This document shows, one piece after another, positions 41,945 to 56,842 of a stretch of 64,000 nt of DNA (position 1 is the first letter of the stretch; each line of letters starts with the position of its first letter). Source of the stretch: Nocardioides jishulii (lineage in GTDB: Bacteria; Actinomycetota; Actinomycetes; Propionibacteriales; Nocardioidaceae); assembly GCF_006007965.1 (NCBI RefSeq), contig NZ_CP040748.1, positions 2,232,001 through 2,296,000 on the forward strand. Reading direction: 5' to 3'. The notes beneath the pieces were generated by a model. The model was not told the DNA's origin. It was given only the letters and a program-made list of their open reading frames with translations, and did not search any database. A program made the position numbers and the translations under genes.

Positions 41945-43129
41945 GTGCTCGTGATCGTCGCCCCAGGCCAAGGTGCCCAGACCCCCGGATTCCTCACCCC
42001 GTGGTTGGAGGACCCCACTTTCCGTACCCGCTTCGAGTGGCTCTCCTGCGTGGCCGGGATCGACCTCGTCACCCACGGGACCGTCTCCGACGCCGAGACC
42101 ATCCGGGACACCCAGATCGCCCAGCCGCTGCTGGTCGCCACCGGACTCGTCGCCGCCCTCGAGCTCTTCCCGCACCCGGCGGACGCCTTCAGCAAGGTCG
42201 GCGCCGTCGTCGGTCACAGCGTGGGTGAGTTGACGGTCGCTGCCGGTGCCCGGGTGATCACCGCGGAGCAGGCCATGGTCCTGGTCCGCGAGCGTGGACT
42301 GGCCATGGCTAGCGCCTCGGCCCTCACCCCCACGGGCATGACCGCGGTGCTGGGGGGCGACCGCGACGAGGTGCTCTCCTGCCTGGAGCGCCACGGCCTC
42401 ACCGCCGCCAACGACAACGGCCCCGGACAGGTCGTCGCCGCCGGCACCCTCGAGCAGCTCGCGGCGTTCGCCGCTGACCCGCCCTCGGGTGCCCGCCTCA
42501 GGCCCCTGAGCGTCGCCGGCGCCTTCCACACCGCCCACATGGAGCCGGCCGTCACCCACGTCGCCGCCCTGGCCCGGTCGGTCTCGACGCACGACCCGCG
42601 TACGCGCCTGGTCTCCAACCGCGACGGACAGGTCGTCCACGACGGAGACGAGGTCGTCTCGCGGATCGTGGGCCAGATCGCCAGCCCCGTGCGGTGGGAC
42701 CTCTGCATGGAGACCCTCGCCGACCTCGGCGTCACGGGTGTGCTGGAGATGCCGCCGGCCGGCACGCTCACCTCGATCATCAAGCGCAACCTCAAGGGCG
42801 TGGAGACCTTCGCCCTGAAGACCCCGGACCAGCTCGACGCCGCGCGCGACTTCTGCGACCGTCACGGCGAGGCCTCCCCCATCGAGACCTCCCCCACCTG
42901 GCGCATGGTCGTCGCACCGTCGAAGGGCACCTTCCACCGTGCCCCCGACGACGGCCACGTCGACCGGTTCGACGCAGGCTCCGTGATCGGCGACGTCGCC
43001 AGCACCCGTGACCGCAGCGCGGTGCGCGCCGTGCACGGTGGCCGCGTCGTGGAGTGGCTCGTCGAGGACGGCGACCTGGTCTCCCCCGGTCAGCCGCTGC
43101 TCAGGCTCCACCCGGAGGGCGTGGCATGA
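41945..43129 (+). CDS. fabD: malonyl-CoA:ACP transacylase with C-terminal BCCP-like domain
   Basis: The 394-residue product is read from GTG 41945; GTGs at 41936 and 41951 are alternatives. The transacylase part (1-300) has APGQGAQTPGF, GHSVGEL with nucleophile S92, and H195 in AGAFHTAH. It moves malonyl groups from CoA to ACP. Residues about 321-391 form an unusual extension with the BCCP layout: VVAPSKGTFHRAP, then GSVIGDV, then GGRVVEWLVEDGDLVSPGQPL. At the turn where BCCP has EAMKM the sequence is ASTRDR, so it cannot be biotinylated there. Ordinary FabD ends near residue 310. Confidence 0.95.
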   Translation: MLVIVAPGQGAQTPGFLTPWLEDPTFRTRFEWLSCVAGIDLVTHGTVSDAETIRDTQIAQPLLVATGLVAALELFPHPADAFSKVGAVVGHSVGELTVAAGARVITAEQAMVLVRERGLAMASASALTPTGMTAVLGGDRDEVLSCLERHGLTAANDNGPGQVVAAGTLEQLAAFAADPPSGARLRPLSVAGAFHTAHMEPAVTHVAALARSVSTHDPRTRLVSNRDGQVVHDGDEVVSRIVGQIASPVRWDLCMETLADLGVTGVLEMPPAGTLTSIIKRNLKGVETFALKTPDQLDAARDFCDRHGEASPIETSPTWRMVVAPSKGTFHRAPDDGHVDRFDAGSVIGDVASTRDRSAVRAVHGGRVVEWLVEDGDLVSPGQPLLRLHPEGVA

Positions 43130-44148
43130 CGCTGGTCTCCCCGCTGGCCACCACGACCGGCGCCGCGGCCAGCCGCATTCTGGGCCTGGGCTCCTACCGG
43201 CCCAGCCGCGTGGTGCCCAACGCCGACATCGTCGGGGCGATCGACTCGAGCGACGAGTGGATCCAGCAGCGCTCGGGCATCCGCCAACGCCGCTGGGCCG
43301 CTGACCACGAGACCGTGCAGATGATGGCCGTCGAGGCGTCCCGCCAGGCGCTGCGACGCTCCGGCCTGAGCGCCACGGACATCGACTGCGTCATCGTCGC
43401 CACGGTCTCGCACCTGCTCCAGACCCCGGCCGTGGCCACTGCCGTCGCCCACGAGCTCGGCACCGACCACGCCGCGGCGTTCGACGTCTCCGCCGCCTGT
43501 GCCGGCTTCTGCCACGGCGTAGCACTGGCAAGCGACCTGGTCCGGGCCGGCAGCGCCACCCACGTGCTGGTCGTCGGGGTCGAGAGACTCAGCGACCTCA
43601 CCGACCTGGACGACCGCGGCACGGCCTTCATCTTCGCGGACGGCGCCGGCGCCGCCGTCGTGGGCCCGAGCGACACCCCGGGCATCGGCCCGGTCGTGTG
43701 GGGCTCCGACGGCGAGCAGTTCGACCTGATCCGCCAGCGCGAGGACTGGCGCGACGTCGTCGGCAGCGACACGGCTCCCGGCAGCGGCGTGATGCCCTAC
43801 CTCACGATGCAGGGCAACCCCGTCTTCCGCTGGGCCTCGTTCGCCATGGCGAAGACTGCCCACCAGGCCCTCGAGAAGGCCGGCATCACGGCCGACCAGC
43901 TCGACGTCTTCGTCCCGCACCAGGCCAACATGCGCATCATCGACGCGATGGCGCGCTCCATGAAGCTTCCTCCGCGCGTGCGCATCGCCCGTGACATCGC
44001 CGAGCAGGGCAACACCTCCGCCGCGTCCGTCCCCCTCGCACTCGACCGGATGATGGCCGACGGCGAGGCCCGGTCGGGTGACGTCGCCCTGCTGATCGCC
44101 TTCGGCGCCGGACTGGCGTACGCCGCCCAGGTCGTCGTCGTTCCCTGA
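43126..44148 (+). CDS. fabH: beta-ketoacyl-ACP synthase III
   Basis: The 340-residue product has a start overlapping the fabD stop (ATGA). The catalytic triad is visible: C125 (SAACAGFCHG), H265 (VPHQANMRI) and N296 (EQGNTSAAS). It condenses an acyl-CoA starter with malonyl-ACP to begin fatty-acid chains; in actinobacteria the starters often include branched acyl-CoAs. It is the second enzyme of the fab operon. Confidence 0.97.
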   Translation: MTLVSPLATTTGAAASRILGLGSYRPSRVVPNADIVGAIDSSDEWIQQRSGIRQRRWAADHETVQMMAVEASRQALRRSGLSATDIDCVIVATVSHLLQTPAVATAVAHELGTDHAAAFDVSAACAGFCHGVALASDLVRAGSATHVLVVGVERLSDLTDLDDRGTAFIFADGAGAAVVGPSDTPGIGPVVWGSDGEQFDLIRQREDWRDVVGSDTAPGSGVMPYLTMQGNPVFRWASFAMAKTAHQALEKAGITADQLDVFVPHQANMRIIDAMARSMKLPPRVRIARDIAEQGNTSAASVPLALDRMMADGEARSGDVALLIAFGAGLAYAAQVVVVP

Positions 44149-44230
44149 GGGCAGCGCGACTCCGCCGCGCCCCTCCCACCGTTGTTCTCCCCTGTTGTCC
44201 CATCACCCAAGTAGAGAAGGAAGCCACGAC

Positions 44231-44476
44231 ATGGCCACCACCGAAGAGATCCGCTCCGACCTCGCCGAGATCGTCAACGAGGTCGCCGGCGTCGACACCG
44301 CCGACGTCCAGCTCGACAAGTCCTTCGTCGACGACCTCGACGTCGACTCCCTCTCCATGGTCGAGGTCGTCGTGGCCGCCGAGGAGAAGTTCGGCGTCTC
44401 GATCCCGGACGACCAGGTCAAGAACCTCAAGACCGTCGGCGACGCCGTCGCCTTCATCGAGCAGGCCTCTGCCTGA
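44231..44476 (+). CDS. acpP: acyl carrier protein
   Basis: This 81-residue acidic protein carries the phosphopantetheine site S40 in LDVDSLSMVEVV. The remainder is the four-helix ACP with KFGVSIPDDQVKNLKTVGD. AAGGAAG lies seven bases before the ATG, the strongest ribosome site in the operon, in keeping with the high ACP demand. It carries growing acyl chains among FabD, FabH and FabF. Confidence 0.97.
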   Translation: MATTEEIRSDLAEIVNEVAGVDTADVQLDKSFVDDLDVDSLSMVEVVVAAEEKFGVSIPDDQVKNLKTVGDAVAFIEQASA

Positions 44477-44519
44477 CCTCAGGCCTCACCCACCCGCTCG
44501 CAACGCCCCAGGAGTCCCC

Positions 44520-45751
<1,232 letters not shown>

Positions 45752-45752
<1 letters not shown>

Positions 45753-47188
45753 TGACCACCACGACCGGTGCACGCACCGTGACCAAGGCGCCCCGCGAGG
45801 ACGACCTCCGCAACCCTGTCCACCGGCTCACGGCTCTGTTCGACGAGGGCACTGTCGAGTTCCTGAGCCCGTTCGACGACTCCGGCATGATGTCCGCGGT
45901 CGGCACCGTCCACGGCGCGCGCGCCGTCGCCTTCTGCTCCGACCCGACGGTGATGGGCGGGGCCATGGGCAACGATGGCTGCCGTGTGGTCGTGGAGGCG
46001 TACGACCGTGCGCTCGCCGACGGCGTGCCGATCATCGGCCTGTGGCACTCCGGAGGCGCCAGACTGGCCGAGGGGGTGCTGTCGTTGCACGCGGTCGGAC
46101 TGATCTTCCACGCGATGACCCGCGCCTCCGGCAAGATCCCCCAGATCTCCGTCGTCCTCGGCCCGGCGGCCGGCGGCGCGGCCTACGGCCCCGCACTGAC
46201 CGACGTGGTCATTCTCGGCCCTGAGGGACGCATCTTCGTGACCGGACCCGACGTGGTCCGCTCGGTCACCGGCGAGGACGTCGACATGCTGCGCCTGGGA
46301 GGTCCCGAACCCCACGGCCGTCGCTCCGGCGTCGTGCACGTCCTGACCGACACCGAGCGGGAGGCGCTCGACTCCGCCCGGGACGTCGCCTCGCTGCTCG
46401 GCGACCAGGGGACGCTTGCCACCGACGCCGTCGACGACGTCGACCTGGCCGCCTACCTGCCGGAGAACAAGAAGCGCGCCTACGACGTGCACCCGCTGGT
46501 CGAAGGGGTGCTCGACGAGGGCAGCGCACGCGAGCTCCACGCCCGCTGGGCGCCCAACGTCGTCACCGTACTCGGTCGCCTGGGCGGCCGTACGGTGGGC
46601 GTCATCGCCAACAACCCCCTGCGACTGGGCGGCTGCCTGGACTCGCTCTCGGCGGAGAAGGCCTCACGCTTCGTGCGTCTGTGCGACGCCCTGGGCATCC
46701 CCCTGGTCGTGCTCGTCGACGTGCCGGGCTACCTCCCGGGCGTCGGACAGGAGTGGGACGGGGTCGTACGCCGTGGCGCCAAGCTCCTCCACGCCTTCGC
46801 CGAGTCGGTGGTCCCCCGGGTCACGGTGGTGACCCGCAAGACCTACGGAGGCGCCTACATCGCCATGAACGCCCGGTCGCTCGGCGCCACCAAGGTGTTC
46901 GCCTGGCCCGGAGCCGAGGTGGCGGTCATGGGACCGGTCGCCGCGGTCCGCATCATCCACCGGCGCAAGCTGGCCGAGGTCCCGGTCGACCTCCGTCCGC
47001 AGGTGGAGGCGGAGCTGGCCGCTGAGCACGAGCGCATCGCGGGCGGCGTCGACAAGGCGGTGGAGATCGGGGTCGTGGACGAGGTCGTCTCCCCCGCCCA
47101 CACGCGCCGCGCCATCGCCGTCGCCATCGCCGAGGCCCATGCCCTGCACGGACCGGTCCGGGGACAGCACGGGAACATCCCCCTCTGA
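45752..47188 (+). CDS. accD: acyl-CoA carboxylase beta (carboxyltransferase) subunit
   Basis: The 478-residue product has both crotonase-like halves of the carboxyltransferase: HSGGARLAEGV and GPAAGGAAYGPALTD in the first, then NNPLRLGGCLDSLSAEKASR and LVDVPGYLPGVGQEWDG in the second, with KTYGGAYIAMN. It transfers CO2 from carboxybiotin to acetyl- or other acyl-CoA; ending the fab operon, it probably supplies malonyl-CoA for FabD. The biotin-bearing alpha subunit is not in the window. Which acyl-CoA it prefers (acetyl or propionyl) cannot be read by eye, so the accD symbol is provisional. Confidence 0.88.
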
Positions 47189-47204
47189 CCCTGTCGACAC
47201 AAAT

Positions 47205-47242
47205 GACGAAGGCGGCCCTCCCGTAGGAGGGCCGCCTTCGTC
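47205..47242. terminator. strong bidirectional terminator of the fab operon
   Basis: Perfect 17-base arms (GACGAAGGCGGCCCTCC at 47205-47221) with a CGTA loop lie between the convergent carboxylase and DUF3145 genes. Confidence 0.88.
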
Positions 47243-47284
47243 GTCGTGTGCGGTCGGTGGCTGCTCAGACCACCGAGGGGAGTC

Positions 47285-47812
47285 TCAGACGACCTGGTGG
47301 AGCCAGCGGACGGGGGCGCCCTCACCGGCGTACCGGAAGGACTCCAGCTCGTCGTCCCACGGCTTGCCGAGCAGCTTGTCCACCTCGAGCTCGAGGGTGG
47401 TCTCGCCGTTCCCGGCCTTCACCATCACGGAGCGCAGACGGTCCTCGGGGATCATGATGTCGCCGTGCAGCCCGGTGACGGCGTGGAAGACGCCGAGCTC
47501 GGGCGTGAACGAGTAGCGGGAGCCCTCGGTCGACGCCGTGGGCTCCTCCGTGATCTCGAACCGCAGGTGGTTCCATCCGCGCAGCGCAGAAACGATCGCA
47601 GCAGCGGTCCCGGCCGATCCGGTCCAGGAGAGCTCGGCACGGTAGGTGCCGGGCTGTGCCGGCTGAGGGGTCCAGTCGAGACTCACGGCAGCGCCGAGCA
47701 CGCCCCCCACAGCCCACTCGATGTGAGGGCTGAGCGCGGAAGGCGTTGAGTGCACGAACAGAATCCCCCGAGTGGCAGGTCCATTCGGGCGGGGTGCAGT
47801 ACGTGAAGTCAC
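47285..47812 (-). CDS. DUF3145 domain protein
   Basis: The 175-residue product starts at the GTG at 47812, with AAGGAGG upstream. Conserved segments are RGILFVHSTPSALSPHIEWAV, WTGSAGTAAAIVSALRGW, EITEEPTASTEGSRY and the C-terminal GKPWDDELESFRYAGEG. The family is restricted to actinobacteria and is conserved next to the fab operon in Streptomyces, as here, suggesting a link to lipid metabolism. No catalytic motif is known. Confidence 0.9.
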   Translation of the reverse strand: MTSRTAPRPNGPATRGILFVHSTPSALSPHIEWAVGGVLGAAVSLDWTPQPAQPGTYRAELSWTGSAGTAAAIVSALRGWNHLRFEITEEPTASTEGSRYSFTPELGVFHAVTGLHGDIMIPEDRLRSVMVKAGNGETTLELEVDKLLGKPWDDELESFRYAGEGAPVRWLHQVV

Positions 47813-47936
47813 CGTGTTCCTCCTTCATCTCCGGCGCGAGCTACGCCTTCCCCAGCGATCTCATGACCAGAAACGAATCGTGCACAGTGACACCTATGTA
47901 ATTAGTCGCCCTATTCTGACCCACCGAGAAGAAGAA

Positions 47937-47979
47937 AACCAGCGCACACGCCCGGACACGCCGGATGTGTGCGCTGGTT
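47937..47979 (-). terminator. terminator of the KPYGA-repeat protein gene
   Basis: On the minus strand, 13-base perfect arms (AACCAGCGCACAC / GTGTGCGCTGGTT) with a 17-base loop are followed by TTCTTCTTC, giving a classical U-rich tail 25 bases past the stop at 48004. Confidence 0.8.
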
Positions 47980-48003
47980 GCACGATTCTTCTGGGCAGAA
48001 CCC

Positions 48004-49338
48004 TCAGTCGCGACGCTTCTCGAGCACGTCGGCGCGGGCGCCGGCGTCGGTGATCTCGTCGCTGTCGATCGCCATGGTGCGGTGGAACCACATCAGGGCT
48101 TCCTCCTCGCGCCCAGCGCCCTCCAGGATGTCGGCGTACGCATAGCGCAGTCGTACGACCCAGGCGTCCCGCGTCTTGTGCATGAGCGGGGCGAGCTCGA
48201 GCGTACGCAGCGCAGCGTCGACCTGGCCCATGTCGCGACGGGCACCCGCCTCGACGATGGTCATCTCAGCCTTGGCCTCGGGCGAGAAGTTGGCGACCGA
48301 CGGGCTCTTGGCCAGCTTGATCGCCTGCTCCGGCTGTCCGAGGGCGCGGTGGCAGTCCGCCATGATCGGCAGGTAGTCCGTGGCACCGTTCATCCGCTTG
48401 GCAGCACGCAGCTCAGCGAGCGCCTCGGCGTAGTGACCCGCGGCGTAGGCGGCCTCACCGGTCGCCTCGCGGACGACAGCGAGGCGCGAAGCACGAGCAC
48501 GGGCCGCGAGCGTGTGCTGGTAGGCCACCTCGGGGTCGCTGTCGATGAGCATGCCGGCGGCGGCCAGGTGACGGGCGACGCGAGCAGCGAGCTTCTCCGG
48601 AAGACCCTTCAGCTGAGCCGTGATCGAACGATCGAGCTCCTTGCCGGTGATCTCCTCGGGCAACGGCGGGCCGTCGTAACGCTCCTGGTCGCGGGTGCGC
48701 TCCTCCTGGGTCCGCGCAGGACCCTGGCGGTCACGCGAATAGGGACGCTCACCACGAGCACCGCCACGCTCGCCCGACTTGGCGCCGTACGGCTTGCGGT
48801 CACGGCTGTCGCCGGACTTCGCACCGTACGGCTTGCGGTCGCCATCGCTGGACTTCGCGCCATAGGGCTTGCGGTCACGGCTGACACCGGACTTGGCACC
48901 GTACGGCTTGCGGTCACGGCTGTCACCGGACTTGGCACCGTAGGGCTTGCGGTCGCCATCGCTGGACTTCGCGCCATAGGGCTTGCGGTCACGGCTGTCA
49001 CCAGACTTGGCACCGTAGGGCTTGCGGTCGCCATCGCTGGACTTCGCGCCATAGGGCTTGCGGTCACGGCTGACACCGGACTTGGCACCGTACGGCTTGC
49101 GGTCGCCATCACCAGACGTGGCACCGTACGGCTTGCGGTCACCATCGCCGGACTTCGCACCGTACGGCTTACGGTCACGGCTGTCACCATCTCGCGAACC
49201 GGCACTGCGCGGTCCGCCTTCGGAACGGGCGCTACCAGAACCACTTGCGGAGCGGGAACCCCCGACTCCTCCGCGACCGCTGCTCCTGGGTCCGTCTCCG
49301 CCTCGTGCGGGACGCTGACCACGACGCTCGTCGGCCAT
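48004..49338 (-). CDS. TPR-like protein with disordered KPYGA-repeat N-terminus
   Basis: The 444-residue product starts at ATG 49338 (MADERRGQRPARGGDGPRS). Residues 1-55 are Gly/Ser/Arg-rich. Residues about 55-190 are eleven near-identical 12-13 residue units (RKPYGAKSGDSRD / RKPYGAKSSDGD), highly charged and disordered. The C-terminal part (about 220-440) is helical with TPR-like pairs (AYAAGHYAEALAELRAAKR, RALGQPEQAIKLAKS). RG and RKP-rich low-complexity regions often bind RNA. The gene lies just past the 3' end of the rRNA operon, and a ribosome-related role is possible but unproven. Confidence 0.82.
   Translation of the reverse strand: MADERRGQRPARGGDGPRSSGRGGVGGSRSASGSGSARSEGGPRSAGSRDGDSRDRKPYGAKSGDGDRKPYGATSGDGDRKPYGAKSGVSRDRKPYGAKSSDGDRKPYGAKSGDSRDRKPYGAKSSDGDRKPYGAKSGDSRDRKPYGAKSGVSRDRKPYGAKSSDGDRKPYGAKSGDSRDRKPYGAKSGERGGARGERPYSRDRQGPARTQEERTRDQERYDGPPLPEEITGKELDRSITAQLKGLPEKLAARVARHLAAAGMLIDSDPEVAYQHTLAARARASRLAVVREATGEAAYAAGHYAEALAELRAAKRMNGATDYLPIMADCHRALGQPEQAIKLAKSPSVANFSPEAKAEMTIVEAGARRDMGQVDAALRTLELAPLMHKTRDAWVVRLRYAYADILEGAGREEEALMWFHRTMAIDSDEITDAGARADVLEKRRD
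48774..49187. repeat. coding tandem repeat, 11 units of 36 or 39 bp
   Basis: Alternating units carry CCGTA(C/G)GGCTTGCGGTC. They encode Arg-Lys-Pro-Tyr-Gly-Ala followed by either Lys-Ser-Gly-Asp-Ser-Arg-Asp or Lys-Ser-Ser-Asp-Gly-Asp. The order of unit types suggests duplication of multi-unit blocks. Near-identity at DNA level suggests recent expansion. Confidence 0.9.
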
Positions 49339-49402
49339 GGGATTCACCTCTTCAATCTCGTCGATCCACCCCGAGCGCGGTCGCGCAGGGGCAGAAAATG
49401 CA

Positions 49403-49432
49403 GCAGAGGCCACCCTAAGGGGTGGCCTCTGC
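49403..49432 (-). terminator. rRNA operon terminator
   Basis: Perfect 13-base arms (GCAGAGGCCACCC / GGGTGGCCTCTGC) with a four-base loop lie about ten bases past the 5S 3' end; on the minus strand TGCATTTTCTG follows. Confidence 0.85.
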
Positions 49433-49441
49433 AAAGTGTAT

Positions 49442-49558
49442 GTCCGGCGGCGTCCTACTCTCCCACGACCTCTCGGTCGCAGTACCATCGGCGCTGAAAG
49501 GCTTAACTTCCGGGTTCGGGATGGGACCGGGTGTTTCCCTTTCGCTATGGCCGCCGTA
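49442..49558 (-). rRNA. rrf: 5S ribosomal RNA
   Basis: The minus strand shows the typical 5S: terminal helix from GGCGGC near the 5' end and GCCGCC near the 3' end, CCCGGTCCCATCCCGAACC, GGAAGTTAAGCC and the GATGGTACTGC loop. Length is about 117 bases; the exact ends are approximate. Confidence 0.95.
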
Positions 49559-49762
49559 ACTCTTTCCAGTCCTGTCCAGGGACCCAGCTCGCGCCGGGTG
49601 GGGCGCGTGTGCGTGGGTGTGAGTGGGACCGAGTCCATTGTGTTGTTGTGTGGCCCTGCCTCCTGATGAAAAAGGAGACGGGTGTGTTGTCTGGGAACTG
49701 GTTAGTGGACGCGTGCGGTCTTCGCAACATGTGTTGCGTTGAGTGGTTTTGTACGGTGTTGG

Positions 49763-54885
<5,123 letters not shown>

Positions 54886-55048
54886 ACAAACCCCACCAGA
54901 CAAAGCCTGGCGAGAAAAAGAGAGCCACATCCATGACAGAACAAACCCCGACAATTTACGTTGTCAGAATTCATTGTCAAAGAAACCATCAACACACTCC
55001 CGAAGAAGTAGTGCCGACGGGGCATTCAAACTAATTCGTCGACTATGA

Positions 55049-55075
55049 CACACTGTTGAGTTCTCAAGGATCAAA
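55049..55075 (-). promoter_or_regulatory. rRNA leader antitermination/processing element
   Basis: The minus strand reads TTTGATCCTTGAGAACTCAA then CAGTGTG, a sequence widely found in actinobacterial rRNA leaders around boxA. The 586-base region 54886-55471 holds the leader, promoters and the tyrS terminator, and no gene. Confidence 0.65.
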
Positions 55076-55122
55076 CGCTTGTCCGTGCTTTCCCTCTCGG
55101 GGCCGCTGCGGCGCTTGTCGAA

Positions 55123-55151
55123 ACTTTAGCGAGTAGTTTCTGCGAATTCAA
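55123..55151 (-). promoter_or_regulatory. rRNA operon promoter, proximal
   Basis: TTGAAT (55151-55146) and TAAAGT (55128-55123) are separated by 17 bases on the minus strand, upstream of the leader element, about 240 bases before the 16S. Confidence 0.7.
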
Positions 55152-55310
55152 ATCCGCGTCTCTCTCGCTTTCTCCCTGGGGTCGCTCACGTTGGTCGATC
55201 CCGATCTTCGATCTAGGATCTCGCTGTGTGGGCGAGGGAGTCGGTTGCCTCCGACCTGGCTTCCGCCCTTCTGGGCTTCGTCCCGGTCACCTTCCCGGCA
55301 ACAAGATGAA

Positions 55311-55340
55311 ACATTAGGTCACGTCTCGCCGGGCACGCAA
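55311..55340 (-). promoter_or_regulatory. rRNA operon promoter, distal candidate
   Basis: TTGCGT (55340-55335) and TAATGT (55316-55311) are separated by 18 bases on the minus strand, about 190 bases upstream of the proximal promoter. Multiple promoters are usual for rRNA operons. Confidence 0.45.
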
Positions 55341-55408
55341 CTCGGGGCGGGGTGACGGCGAGCACATTCACTGTTTCCGCTGGTCAGAGCCCGTTTCTGG
55401 ACACACAA

Positions 55409-55448
55409 AGGGCCGCCGACCACGCTCTGGAGCGCGGGCGGCGGCCCT
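55409..55448 (-). terminator. tyrS terminator
   Basis: Ten-base arms AGGGCCGCCG / CGGCGGCCCT continue into a partly paired, GC-rich upper stem. On the minus strand the hairpin is followed by TTGTGTG. It separates tyrS from the rRNA promoters. Confidence 0.75.
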
Positions 55449-55471
55449 CGACGTACGTCAGTGGCGGTCGT

Positions 55472-56737
55472 TCAGGAGGCCTGGACGCCTGCCAACTTCT
55501 TCTTGCCACGGCGTAGGACCAGCCATCCGCCGGCCACCAGGTCGTCGCGCGTGGGGACGAACTCAGGGTCCTCGACGCGGACGTTGTTGAGGTAGGCGCC
55601 GCCCTCGGCCACGGCACGCCGTGCCTCGCCCTTGCTCTTGGTCAGCCCCGTCTGCACGAACAGGTCCACCACCGAGGGGATGGCGTCCGCGGACACCTGC
55701 ACCGAACCGGCCTCCGCCAGGGCGGCGCCCAGGGTGCTGGGCGGAAGGCTGCCGAGCTCTCCCCCACCGAACAGGGCCTCCGCAGCGCGCTTCGCCGCCT
55801 CGGTCTCGCGCTGCCCGTGGACCAGCGTCGTGACGGCGTCGGCGAGTGCCTTCTGTCCCGCGCGCAGGAACGGCTTCTCCGCCGTCTGCGCCGCGAGCTC
55901 CTCGATCTCCTCGCGGGGGATGAAGGTGAAGATCTTCAGCAGCTCGACGACCTTCTCGTCCTCGACGTTGAGCCAGAACTGGTGGAAGGCGTACGGCGAC
56001 ATCATCTCGGGGTCGAGCCACAACGCCCCGCCCTCGGTCTTGCCGTACTTGGTGCCGTCCGTCTTGGTGATGAGCGGCGTCGTGAAGGCGTGCGCCTTGC
56101 CCCCCGCCGCGCGACGAATCAGCTCGACCCCGCTGCTGAGGTTGCCCCACTGGTCGGAGCCGCCGAACTGGAGCGTCACGCCGTGGTCGCGGTAGAGGTT
56201 GAGGAAGTCCATGGACTGGAGCAGGACGTAGCTGAACTCGGTGTAGCTGATCCCCTCCTCCAGGCGGGACCTCACCACGTCGCGGGCCAGCATCCGGTTG
56301 ACCGGGAAGTGCTTGCCCACGTCGCGCAGGAAGTCGATGACCGAGAGCGATGCCGTCCAGTCGTAGTTGTTGACCATCGTCGCCGCGTTGTCTCCCTCGA
56401 AGGAGAGGAACGGCTCGATCTGACGACGGACGCGCTCGACCCAGTCCTTGACGGTGTCGAGGGAGTTGAGCGTGCGCTCACCGGAGTCGCGGGGGTCACC
56501 GATCATGCCGGTGGCGCCACCGACCAGGGCGAACGGCGTGTGACCGGCCTCCTGCAGGCGCTTGGCGGTCACGATCTGCACCAGGTTGCCCATGTGCAGG
56601 CTGGGCGCGGTCGGGTCGAAGCCGACATAGAACCGGACGCTCCCCTCGTCCAGCGCCGTACGCAGCGCGTCGAGGTCGGTCGAGTTGGCCACCAGGCCAC
56701 GCCACTCGAGGTCGTCCAGGATGTTCGGGGTCGACAC
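55472..56737 (-). CDS. tyrS: tyrosyl-tRNA synthetase
   Basis: The 421-residue product starts at the GTG at 56737 after GGAAGGAA (STPNILDDLEWRGL). Class I motifs are HMGN (48-51, the HIGH equivalent) and KYGKT (230-234, the KMSKS equivalent). Tyrosine-binding sequence YTEFSYVLLQSMDF and GGSDQWGN are present, and a C-terminal S4 RNA-binding domain covers about 350-415 (TKSKGEARRAVAEGGAYLNN). It charges tRNA-Tyr. Sequence upstream of 56737 on this strand is the divergent kinase gene, not an extension. Confidence 0.97.
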   Translation of the reverse strand: MSTPNILDDLEWRGLVANSTDLDALRTALDEGSVRFYVGFDPTAPSLHMGNLVQIVTAKRLQEAGHTPFALVGGATGMIGDPRDSGERTLNSLDTVKDWVERVRRQIEPFLSFEGDNAATMVNNYDWTASLSVIDFLRDVGKHFPVNRMLARDVVRSRLEEGISYTEFSYVLLQSMDFLNLYRDHGVTLQFGGSDQWGNLSSGVELIRRAAGGKAHAFTTPLITKTDGTKYGKTEGGALWLDPEMMSPYAFHQFWLNVEDEKVVELLKIFTFIPREEIEELAAQTAEKPFLRAGQKALADAVTTLVHGQRETEAAKRAAEALFGGGELGSLPPSTLGAALAEAGSVQVSADAIPSVVDLFVQTGLTKSKGEARRAVAEGGAYLNNVRVEDPEFVPTRDDLVAGGWLVLRRGKKKLAGVQAS

Positions 56738-56830
56738 GATCGTTCCTTCCGGTGAGCCGACGCGGGTCTGGTTCGCGGTGCGCCGGGCACTCCTAGCCTG
56801 CCAGATCGGCCGGTGCTGGTGCCCGTTGCC

Positions 56831-56836
56831 TAGGCT
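56831..56836 (+). promoter_or_regulatory. -10 box (TAGGCT) of the membrane Ser/Thr kinase gene, leaderless
   Basis: The hexamer is followed by six bases and the GTG at 56843. There is no ribosome-binding site. Confidence 0.55.
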
Positions 56837-56842
56837 GCTCGG

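Noticed and set aside
48774..49187. Regularly spaced repeats resembling a CRISPR array
   Set aside because: The repeats lie within one reading frame, the intervening sequence is also repetitive, there are no unique spacers and no cas genes.
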